Below the pieces are notes generated by a model that was given only the letters and a program-made list of their open reading frames with translations, was not told the DNA's origin and made no database searches. Source: Methanobacterium sp. (GTDB taxonomy: Archaea > Methanobacteriota > Methanobacteria > Methanobacteriales > Methanobacteriaceae). Taken from it: a stretch of 12,418 nt of DNA. Positions 1-5,293 of the stretch are shown here, piece after piece. Within the stretch, counting starts at the first letter, position 1. The number at the start of each line of letters is the position of its first letter. The DNA is taken from NCBI GenBank assembly GCA_003164415.1, contig PLTK01000096.1, forward strand, positions 1 through 12,418, read 5' to 3'. A program made the translations under genes and the position numbers.

Positions 1-66
1 ATTGAGAACTAACTGTTCATTATATTTAACAGATAGATTATTGATTTCAACAGCTTTTAAAGTCAT
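1..66 (-). CDS. Partial ABC transporter ATP-binding protein (ZnuC-like), N-terminus only
   Basis: The last 66 bases read leftward as an open 22-codon start that runs off the window edge. It begins with ATG at 66 and has an in-frame TAA just before it. The peptide MTLKAVEINNLSVKYNEQLV is the classic first strand of an ABC ATPase, with an A-loop-type aromatic residue (Tyr15) in the pattern xxNLSVxYxxxxVL. The Walker motifs would lie outside the window. It follows the ZnuA-like gene on the same strand after a 70-nt gap, the usual order for a cluster A-I metal importer (binding protein, ATPase, permease). Its function as the motor of that importer is inferred from position. No strong Shine-Dalgarno site is visible. 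The call as an ABC ATPase is fairly secure; the exact substrate is not. Confidence 0.7.
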   Translation of the reverse strand, partial: MTLKAVEINNLSVKYNEQLVLN

Positions 67-136
67 ATTCTTTTATACCCGATTTTTTCATTTTAATGAA
101 TATATTCTAATCATTAAATCCAAATATTCTACCTTT

Positions 137-1018
137 CTATGCTTTAGCGAATGCATTAGCCACATTTATCATATTTTGAATATAATGCTCATCCAGATCA
201 TTAACTGTTAAGACTTGTCCACCTACTTGTGAAGCAATCGACTGCATAAATTTAGGATCGTACTGTGGTTCATTGTACAGTACGGTGATATTATTCTGTT
301 TAGCTATATTCACCATCATTGCAATTCTTTGTGGAGATGGTTCCTCATCATTAAGCATTGCCCCAACTTGGGTAAGATTATAATCCTTTGCATAGTAACC
401 AAATGCAGGGTGATAAACAAGTATATCTGTACCATTTTTGTCTTTAAGGATTTTTGTAGTGTTTTCATCCAATTGTTTCAATTGTGCCATATAAATGTCA
501 CGATTTTTTTGGAAATAATCCTTATCTGCAGGATCCACTTGAACCAGACCATTATAAATATTGTTTACCATAATCATAGCGTTTTTTGGATCTACCCAAT
601 CATGGGGATCCATTGTGGTGGATTCATTTTCAGCAGCATTTGGGATTAATTGTATTCCTTCAGATGCGTTAACAATGAGCATATTGGGATTTGCTGATTT
701 TATTTTGTCCATGTAGTTAGTTTCAAATTCAAGAGGAGAACCTATTTCAACATACATCTTTGCATTTGAAACTTGAGTTAATTGATTAGGTAAAGGTTCA
801 TAAGTATGAGGATCTGACCCTTCGGGTACCATTAACGTTACATGAACTTTGTCACCACCAACCGCATTTACCCATTCAACTTCAGGACCTATACTAACCC
901 CTACTCCTATCTTCCCATTTAAATTACTATTACTCGAATTATTAATGGCCACATAGCTTAAAACTCCTGCAACAACAATTAAAATCACTACAACAATGAA
1001 TAACCTTCTTTTGTCCAT
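137..1018 (-). CDS. Metal ABC transporter substrate-binding protein, cluster A-I (ZnuA-like)
   Basis: This is the extracytoplasmic metal-capturing protein of a zinc/manganese-type ABC importer. I start it at ATG 1018 (293 aa), preceded by GGGGGT and AGGT; a GTG at 1036 in the same frame would add six residues. Numbering from 1018, residues 4-24 form one hydrophobic helix without a lipobox cysteine, so it is probably anchored by an uncleaved helix. The family's metal ligands are visible: His71 in DPHTYEP, His139 in DPHDW, His203 in YHPAFGY, and a C-terminal acidic residue at Asp274 or Asp276. The loop before His139 is short and lacks the His-rich stretch of many zinc-specific ZnuA proteins, so Mn, Zn or another divalent metal is possible. 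It faces nikR across a 125-bp gap that carries a shared regulatory element, which suggests metal-dependent repression. Confidence 0.88.
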   Translation of the reverse strand: MDKRRLFIVVVILIVVAGVLSYVAINNSSNSNLNGKIGVGVSIGPEVEWVNAVGGDKVHVTLMVPEGSDPHTYEPLPNQLTQVSNAKMYVEIGSPLEFETNYMDKIKSANPNMLIVNASEGIQLIPNAAENESTTMDPHDWVDPKNAMIMVNNIYNGLVQVDPADKDYFQKNRDIYMAQLKQLDENTTKILKDKNGTDILVYHPAFGYYAKDYNLTQVGAMLNDEEPSPQRIAMMVNIAKQNNITVLYNEPQYDPKFMQSIASQVGGQVLTVNDLDEHYIQNMINVANAFAKA

Positions 1019-1063
1019 CTTACCTTTAACCCCCACAATTAAATCATTTTTCTGAATAGATAT

Positions 1064-1099
1064 ATTAGTTTAATAATATTTAAAAGTAATCTTAATAAC
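1064..1099 (-). promoter_or_regulatory. Promoter with embedded TATA box and repeated flanking sites, for the ZnuA-like gene (copy 1)
   Basis: Read leftward, this 36-bp element is GTTATTAAGATTA, a 10-bp spacer, TTATTAAACTAA, then T. The spacer contains TTTTAAATA (1077-1085), a good archaeal TATA box whose expected start site is near 1055, giving a leader of about 37 nt. Both flanks contain TTATTAA, 22 bp apart, which is about two helical turns. A second copy at 1638-1673 matches at 31 of 36 positions. Sites that sandwich a TATA box are well placed to block TBP binding. NikR as the binding protein is inferred from adjacency. Confidence 0.65.
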
Positions 1100-1112
1100 T
1101 TTTAGCATAATC

Positions 1113-1120
1113 TATTTAAA
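1113..1120 (+). promoter_or_regulatory. TATA box of nikR (leaderless transcript likely)
   Basis: TATTTAAA is centred about 27 bp before the nikR ATG. There is no Shine-Dalgarno-like sequence between it and the start codon, so transcription probably begins at or within a few bases of the ATG. A further TTATTAA at 1124-1130 lies between the TATA box and the start and could serve autoregulation. Confidence 0.5.
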
Positions 1121-1143
1121 ACATTATTAAAATATAATATTTT

Positions 1144-1530
1144 ATGGCAAAAATTATTAGTGTATCACTCAGCGAAAAATTACTACAAGAAATAGACCAG
1201 CTGAAAGAAGAAACAGGATTCTCAGGCAGATCAGATGTAATCAGAGCCAGCACTCGCATGTTAATAGCTGATACTCAAGATAAAAAAAATCTTGAAGGTA
1301 ACATAAACTCTATTTTAATTTTAATTCACAATCAAAAATCTGAAGATAAAGTAACCGAAATTAAACACGATTTTGAAGATATAATAGAAACACAAATACA
1401 CAGCCATCTTAAAGAAGATAAATGTTTAGAACTGTTTATTCTTGAAGGAGACGCTATCAGAATGAACACATTAACAAAAATGTTTCAAACCACCCGAAAA
1501 ATTGAATACGTAAAATTAATAACAATTTAA
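1144..1530 (+). CDS. nikR: NikR-family nickel-responsive transcriptional regulator
   Basis: A metal-dependent DNA-binding repressor of 128 aa, close to the family's usual 130-140. Residues 1-45 form the ribbon-helix-helix DNA-binding domain: a short strand (KIISVSLSEKLL), then two helices with the FSGRSDVIRAS motif. Residues 55-128 form the ACT-like tetramerisation and metal domain. The square-planar nickel site known from E. coli NikR (His76, His87, His89, Cys95) is fully preserved here as His75, His86, His88 and Cys94, in the context TQIHSHLKEDKCLE. This makes nickel the expected effector. The gene is divergent from a ZnuA-like importer, an interesting partner because that importer family is usually linked to Zn or Mn. 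Autoregulation and control of both neighbours are inferred from the shared elements. Confidence 0.9.
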   Translation: MAKIISVSLSEKLLQEIDQLKEETGFSGRSDVIRASTRMLIADTQDKKNLEGNINSILILIHNQKSEDKVTEIKHDFEDIIETQIHSHLKEDKCLELFILEGDAIRMNTLTKMFQTTRKIEYVKLITI

Positions 1531-1532
1531 AC

Positions 1533-1555
1533 TTATTAATTTAACTAATTAATAA
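1533..1555. repeat. Short inverted repeat just after nikR
   Basis: TTATTAA at 1533-1539 and TTAATAA at 1549-1555 face each other across nine bases, directly after the nikR stop. The arms equal the core of the putative operator sites at 1064-1099 and 1638-1673. The region is very AT-rich, so chance is a real alternative; a weak transcription stop is also possible. Confidence 0.25.
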
Positions 1556-1637
1556 TAACAATGCCTGCATAATGTAACTTTAAAATTAGAAAAGTGAATT
1601 AAATCTAGTTAGTTAATCTGGAGATAAAATTATAAAG

Positions 1638-1673
1638 GTTATTAAGATTAAGTTTATATGTTATTAAACTAAC
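1638..1673 (+). promoter_or_regulatory. Second copy of the TATA-centred regulatory element, upstream of the 1813 gene
   Basis: Reading rightward, GTTATTAAGATTA (1638-1650), a 10-bp spacer, TTATTAAACTAA (1661-1672) and a final C match the element in front of the ZnuA-like gene at 31 of 36 positions. Both flanks are otherwise identical; the differences are in the spacer and the last base. The spacer keeps a TATA box, TTTATATG (1653-1660), oriented toward the 1813 gene. The predicted start site near 1680 would leave a 5' leader of about 130 nt. I infer that this places the downstream gene in the same metal regulon. Confidence 0.6.
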
Positions 1674-1778
1674 ACTTTAATCAAGAACTATTTAAAATAA
1701 ATCATAAAATCTAATCTAATTTTTATTTATAAGTTTTAGGATTGTTAAAAGAACAAGGACTTTTCTAAAAAAAATAAA

Positions 1779-1796
1779 AATATATAACAATTGTTA
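1779..1796 (+). promoter_or_regulatory. Proximal TATA box overlapping a 12-bp perfect palindrome
   Basis: AATATATAA (1779-1787) is a strong TATA-like match, overlapped by the perfect palindrome TAACAATTGTTA (1785-1796). Transcription from it would start near 1810, too close to the ATG at 1813 to include the GGTGG site at 1804-1808. The distal promoter at 1653-1660 therefore fits the translation signal better. The palindrome could be an operator. Confidence 0.35.
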
Positions 1797-1812
1797 ATTT
1801 AATGGTGGAATC

Positions 1813-2595
1813 ATGAGTAAAAAAGGATGGTCTTTGGTAGCATTGACAATTATAGGAATAATTATATGTTATTCCTATGTTACAGTATCAAATGGCCCTA
1901 TAGAACCTTTAGGCAGACTTGCATTTGTTAAACTAATGAATCCAGATATGTATCCGGGGCATCCTCATTCTGTACTTCTCTCTCAAGAAGCACAAAATGT
2001 CGGATCCAAATGTGTATTAGTGCTACAGCTGTATGGTGGTTCTAATTATCGTAGTTATCAAGAAGGAAATGTATTTATAATAGAAGTAGCTTTTATAGAC
2101 ACGCAAGGTGAGGGTTCAATAAGTTTAAGCCAGGTTAACTTCTTAGACTCATTAAAAGTTGCGTTGTTTGGCGTTCCACCGAATAGATATGAATATATGT
2201 CTGACGGCACTGTTTACCCTAATTATGATGCAATGATGGCTCATGTAGAAACACTTGCCCAAGAACATGGGCAACAAGGACCGCTCCCTATGGTTTTCAA
2301 AGGAACTGTTAGGGTGGGCAATCCAATGATAACTCCAGGAGAAGGATTCCCAGCATACTTCCAAATACTCACAAACACCTACGGAATCATACCAGCATGG
2401 ATATACACTTTCATAGGACTATTCGAACCATACTTCCATGATCCATACGCTTACTCGGAATTATCAAATTATACACAATGGCAAGACGCATATAACCAAG
2501 GATTATTAGATAAAAATTACGTACAAGTTAACACAACCGCAAATCACGAGCTAACACAATTATACCGAAACAACGACGCAACATACGACAGTTAA
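1813..2595 (+). CDS. Unrecognised membrane-anchored extracytoplasmic protein in the putative metal regulon
   Basis: I do not recognise this 260-aa protein. It begins at ATG with GGTGG four bases upstream. Residues 6-26 form one hydrophobic helix after a basic KK pair, so the rest is probably outside the membrane, held by an uncleaved anchor. The exported part is rich in Tyr, Pro and Gly and has scattered histidines (50, 52, 144, 152, 209, 245), including a GHPHS motif at 49-53. A second hydrophobic stretch at about 190-204 (GIIPAWIYTFIGLF) may be a second membrane segment. It lies downstream of nikR behind a copy of the ZnuA-gene promoter element, suggesting a role in metal supply. From about residue 172 onward codons end far more often in C or A (aac, tac, ttc, cca) than in the first part, as if the gene were a mosaic. 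Confidence 0.75.
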   Translation: MSKKGWSLVALTIIGIIICYSYVTVSNGPIEPLGRLAFVKLMNPDMYPGHPHSVLLSQEAQNVGSKCVLVLQLYGGSNYRSYQEGNVFIIEVAFIDTQGEGSISLSQVNFLDSLKVALFGVPPNRYEYMSDGTVYPNYDAMMAHVETLAQEHGQQGPLPMVFKGTVRVGNPMITPGEGFPAYFQILTNTYGIIPAWIYTFIGLFEPYFHDPYAYSELSNYTQWQDAYNQGLLDKNYVQVNTTANHELTQLYRNNDATYDS

Positions 2596-2682
2596 AAATA
2601 AGATTAAGTTTATCATCCTAAAACCCTTAAATATATGTCTAAAACATTGATACACTGAAATCAATCTTTAAACATAATATAA

Positions 2683-2719
2683 TCTGGAGTAGGGACTATG
2701 ATTCACACACTACTCCGGA
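2683..2719. repeat. Stem-loop with 10-bp stem
   Basis: TCTGGAGTAG (2683-2692) pairs with CTACTCCGGA (2710-2719) across a 17-nt loop. The single non-identity becomes a G-U pair in RNA. It stands out as the most GC-rich spot in about 1 kb, some 90 bp after the 1813 gene stop. It could be the 3' end of that transcript, part of a small RNA, or a relic of a mobile element. No strong T-run follows at once, so I do not call it a terminator. Confidence 0.45.
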
Positions 2720-3168
2720 TAATATAAAATATTAAAGTAATTTGAATTTTTTAAGTTAATTATTTCAATTCCATCTAAAATTTAGATAATATCATCATCT
2801 CTTAAAAACAAAGTATGCGAGCAAAATACTATTCCAAAGTCAATAGTTTATGTTTTTGGACTATTAATAGACCATAATTTTAGAATTAAACTAGCATGTC
2901 TTGTTTAAATCATTTTCTGCACTCTTTCGCTTAAACTCATATACTATTACATTGATATGTATCAACATCTTTTTTCATGGATTGCTCGTTCGCTCGATTG
3001 AAAGCTTAATTATTCTTTAAATCAGTGAAAGGAAGCTGAATACAAATAAAAACTGTATATCTCGAAGGTTAGACAGTTATATTGGGTAATTTTAGATATA
3101 ACAAAACGTTTTAAAATTTTATCATATATATTGATTTTTCCATGAAAAAAACGTTCCATAAACAGTTA

Positions 3169-3200
3169 TTATGCAATCCCGCAAGCTTGCGATTCCATAA
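3169..3200. repeat. Imperfect 32-bp palindrome centred on a perfect 12-mer
   Basis: The centre CGCAAGCTTGCG (3180-3191) is perfectly palindromic. The symmetry continues outward as TTATG-C-AATC on the left and GATT-C-CATAA on the right, with a two-base bulge and one mismatch. A palindrome with no loop favours a protein-binding site or a relic of a transposon end over an RNA hairpin. No gene starts nearby to suggest an operator. Confidence 0.4.
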
Positions 3201-3540
3201 TCCATCATAACAAACATACCGAAATTGATTGGATATATATCAATAGGGTAGGGTTATTCATGGATTTATTATACTTTTACAGTTTTTATTTTTAAAATTA
3301 TGCATTAGCAAGGTTTCTATACTTGTTGCTATAGACTAAGTCCATTAATAATAGGTTTTATATAAAGCTATATTGTTTTATCGTAGTACACTTACATTAT
3401 TTAATAGGTTTGATGTATATTAAATCATTTAATCATAGGTATGTTAATTTAAGATAGAGTTAAGTAATAGGAAAATTTTATTGCTATTTGAAAAATCCAT
3501 CCAGCAATCGATCAATCACTAAAACAATTCATGTGTAAGT

Positions 3541-3560
3541 GTAAAAAAAAATTAGAAAAA
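3541..3560 (-). terminator. Oligo-T terminator of the histone remnant
   Basis: Read leftward this stretch is TTTTTCTAATTTTTTTTTAC, right after the stop of the histone fragment. Two T-runs of 5 and 9 are typical of archaeal termination, so the 3' end of the original histone gene seems preserved. Confidence 0.5.
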
Positions 3561-3562
3561 TA

Positions 3563-3664
3563 TTATAATATTTCTTTAACTGCTATTTCAATATCTGATG
3601 CTTTGACTGTTACTCTTCCAGCGTGTTTTGCAAGTAAAACTGCACTTATTGAGATATTTTCTAC
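3563..3664 (-). pseudogene. Truncated archaeal histone (C-terminal 33 codons only)
   Basis: On the minus strand an open stretch of 33 codons ends in TAA. It contains AVLLAKHAGRVTVKASDIEI, an excellent match to the second half of HMf-type archaeal histones (end of helix 2, the HAGR loop, then helix 3, as in LARHAGRKTIKAEDIELAV of HMfB). The first half of the histone fold is missing. Just upstream of the fragment there is an in-frame TAA (3665-3667), no start codon, and no histone N-terminus in another frame within the next 80 bp. Half a histone fold cannot form the dimer that wraps DNA, so I call it a remnant. The T-rich terminator behind it is intact, suggesting a fairly recent deletion or replacement of the 5' half. 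Confidence 0.85.
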
Positions 3665-3700
3665 TTAACAATTTTTGGAGTATTTAAATTGTATAATTAA

Positions 3701-3709
3701 CTATAAATG
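3701..3709 (+). promoter_or_regulatory. TATA box of the small secreted-protein gene
   Basis: CTATAAATG places transcription start near 3730, just ahead of a strong ribosome-binding site at 3734-3741. An alternative TATTTAAAT lies at 3681-3689. Confidence 0.45.
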
Positions 3710-3733
3710 TTAATATTACTTATTTAGTTTTAA

Positions 3734-3741
3734 GGGGGGAT
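3734..3741 (+). promoter_or_regulatory. Shine-Dalgarno site that supports the GTG start
   Basis: GGGGGGAT sits four bases before GTG 3746. The next in-frame ATG (3761) would be too far from it and would lose the basic residues of the signal peptide, so the GTG start is preferred. Confidence 0.6.
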
Positions 3742-3745
3742 TAGA

Positions 3746-4165
3746 GTGAATAGGAAAATAATGGGTATAGCATTGTTATTGGTAACTTTAATAGCTTTTT
3801 CCGGATTTGCATCTGCAGCAACCATTTCAAATACAGGTTCAAATGTCCATTATGTTACAAGTTCTCAGAAATGGGTTAATAATTGGTATATTACTACATC
3901 TACTGATAAAAAATCATCTACCTTTGTGTTTCAAGGAAAATATCAAAAACATACATCTAAAGGGTGGAGTACTTCACTTACAGTTTTAATGACTTTTAAC
4001 TTATTAAAGGTTAGCAATACAGCGACTAAAATGACTGAAAAAACATATATAAATGGTAAACTAGTATCAAGTGAATCAAGTACATCCAAAACTAAATTAA
4101 CACCACTTACTATTACTAAAGGAATTGAATCACAAGAAATAAACTATTTAAAAACAAAAATGTAA
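3746..4165 (+). CDS. Small secreted protein of unknown function
   Basis: A 139-aa protein with a textbook Sec signal peptide: basic start MNRK, hydrophobic core at residues 6-19, and an Ala-x-Ala cleavage site (SAA or ASA/AT) near residue 24. The GTG start is supported by a strong Shine-Dalgarno site. The mature part of about 115 residues is rich in Ser, Thr and Lys with alternating polar and hydrophobic residues, which suggests a beta-rich fold. It has no cysteine and no membrane anchor. I see no domain I can name. Methanobacteriales commonly carry small families of secreted proteins with very similar signal peptides, so it is probably one of those. It is flanked by its own TATA box and an oligo-T terminator and appears to be a single-gene unit. 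Confidence 0.8.
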   Translation: MNRKIMGIALLLVTLIAFSGFASAATISNTGSNVHYVTSSQKWVNNWYITTSTDKKSSTFVFQGKYQKHTSKGWSTSLTVLMTFNLLKVSNTATKMTEKTYINGKLVSSESSTSKTKLTPLTITKGIESQEINYLKTKM

Positions 4166-4173
4166 TTTAATAA

Positions 4174-4195
4174 ATTTTTCTTTTTTAATTTTTTA
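4174..4195 (+). terminator. Oligo-T terminator of the secreted-protein gene
   Basis: Three T-runs (4175-4179, 4181-4186, 4189-4194) start ten bases after the stop codon, a typical archaeal intrinsic terminator without a hairpin. Confidence 0.7.
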
Positions 4196-4260
4196 TCCTA
4201 TATATTCTGATTCTAGTATGAGTTTAACTTCTCATTACCATTAGATCTCGTGTCATAAAA

Positions 4261-4314
4261 CCAAACTATCTTATACTATTTTAATTTCTTCTGATGTCAA
4301 ACCGTTACAAGTCA
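4261..4314 (-). pseudogene. Decayed duplicate of the 3' end of the large restriction-modification gene
   Basis: These 54 bases match the 3' end of the Type IIG-like gene at 5302-5354 with five substitutions and one inserted base. Read on the minus strand they still give GLTSEEIKIV, against GLTPEEIKII in the intact gene. An inserted base breaks the frame just before this stretch, and a TAA replaces a sense codon after it. It lies just past the stop of the TPR gene, so the TPR gene sits between an intact RM tail and a degraded one. This is evidence of gene duplication or replacement at the locus: either the tail of an older RM gene or a scar left when the TPR gene arrived. Confidence 0.75.
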
Positions 4315-4340
4315 CTACATTCAGTTATTGGTTATTTTAA

Positions 4341-5246
4341 TCATTCATGAAGTTCAGATTCAATTATTGATAATATTTTTTCTTTAGATTCTTTAGCATA
4401 TGTATAGTCGGGGTTTAATTCTAGTGCTTTATCTAAGCATTTTATTGCTTCTTGAGGTTTATTTAACTGGTTTAAGATATTACCTTTATCCGTCCATGCA
4501 TAGAAATTTTTGGGATTTAATATTAGAGCTTTTTCAAGACATTCAAGGGATTTGTCATATTCTCCTAAATTATCATAAGCTGTAGCTTTGAAATTCCAAC
4601 CCATATCCTCTTTGGGGTTTAATTCTAAACCTTTACTAAAAGATATTATAGCTTCTTCGTATCTGTTAAGATTTCCTAATACTATGCCTTTACTAATCCA
4701 AACATTTTCATAACTAGAATCTAGTTCTATCACTCGCTCAAGACATTCAAGGGATTTATCATATTCACAAATTAAAATTAGGGTTGTAGCTTTAGAATAC
4801 CATGCTCCAATATATTTAGGATCAATCTCTAAAACTTTATCATAACATTCTAACGCATTTTGGTGCTCTTTAAACCTTATATCCAATATTCGTCCTTTGT
4901 TATACCACGCATCTGTATATCTTGGATTTAGTTCTAATGCTTTATTGTAACATTCTAATGCCTCTTGATATTTATCAAGCTTATCTAGAGCATATCCTTT
5001 ACCAGACCATGCATTAAAATAATTTGGATCTATTCCCAACGCATATCCATAGGATTTTAATGATTCTTTATATTGTTCCAGGTTTTGTAGAACTGCTCCT
5101 CTACCATGCCATGCTTTAATATAAATTGGATCTATTTCTAAAATTTTATCATAGCATTCCAAAGATTCTTGATATTTACCCTGATTAAATAAATTATAAC
5201 CCTTTTTCATTAGTTTATTCTTTTTAGAACCATCAAACAAACCCAT
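4341..5246 (-). CDS. Tetratricopeptide repeat protein with eight TPR units
   Basis: A 301-aa protein made almost entirely of eight 34-residue TPR units from residue 12 to about 284, followed by a short helix. Each unit shows the W-x-x-K-G ... Y/A-L-x-C-Y-x-K-A/V-L-E-x-x-P pattern. Unit 4 has one extra residue (35). Such repeats form a right-handed superhelix that binds other proteins. There is no signal peptide, so it is expected in the cytoplasm. The start is set by GGTGGT six bases upstream. It follows the Type IIG-like gene on the same strand by 47 bp and may share its transcript. TPR genes are common in methanogens as general scaffolds, so a role in defence is only suggested by location. 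The decayed RM tail right after it implies that it was moved here or trapped by recombination. Confidence 0.9.
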   Translation of the reverse strand: MGLFDGSKKNKLMKKGYNLFNQGKYQESLECYDKILEIDPIYIKAWHGRGAVLQNLEQYKESLKSYGYALGIDPNYFNAWSGKGYALDKLDKYQEALECYNKALELNPRYTDAWYNKGRILDIRFKEHQNALECYDKVLEIDPKYIGAWYSKATTLILICEYDKSLECLERVIELDSSYENVWISKGIVLGNLNRYEEAIISFSKGLELNPKEDMGWNFKATAYDNLGEYDKSLECLEKALILNPKNFYAWTDKGNILNQLNKPQEAIKCLDKALELNPDYTYAKESKEKILSIIESELHE

Positions 5247-5252
5247 TCAATA

Positions 5253-5258
5253 ACCACC
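5253..5258 (-). promoter_or_regulatory. Shine-Dalgarno site of the TPR gene
   Basis: GGTGGT lies six bases before the ATG at 5246. A TATA-like GTTATATTAAA just upstream (about 5265-5275) would start transcription at the ATG itself and lose this site, so read-through from the upstream RM gene seems more likely. Confidence 0.5.
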
Positions 5259-5293
5259 AATTGGTTTAATATAACTTTTATCAGGTTAATCTG

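Larger units (their letters stand above)
2596..3562. other. Gene-poor region of about 970 bp
   Basis: All six frames are interrupted every few dozen codons, and I find no intact gene, tRNA or rRNA. The base composition is extremely AT-rich apart from three small islands: a stem-loop at 2683-2719, a CTCG/TCGC-rich patch near 2986-3000, and a palindrome at 3169-3200. A smaller inverted repeat, TTGATA-TG-TATCAA, lies near 2952. The region reads as decayed sequence, possibly with one small RNA. Confidence 0.5.

Noticed and set aside
329..649. Open frame of 106 codons on the plus strand
   Set aside because: It lies fully inside the ZnuA-like gene on the opposite strand, is Cys/Ile-rich and has no family signature; a shadow of the real gene.
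1802..1816. Four-codon upstream frame (ATG GTG GAA TCA TGA) overlapping the start of the 1813 gene
   Set aside because: The overlap is cute, but the ATG lies inside the ribosome-binding site, so it is most likely chance.
2600..2613. 14-base repeat AAGATTAAGTTTAT shared with 1644-1657
   Set aside because: It covers only half of the regulatory element, lacks the second flank, and lies behind a gene in AT-rich sequence; probably chance.
2790..2865. Minus-strand fragment reading roughly DFGIVFCSHTLFLRDDDII before a stop
   Set aside because: It is only about 20 codons, has no start or neighbouring frame continuation, and I could not connect it to a family; too short to call a gene remnant.
4341..5246. 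TPR gene as a dedicated anti-phage component
   Set aside because: TPR proteins of this type are abundant in methanogens; only location supports a defence role.
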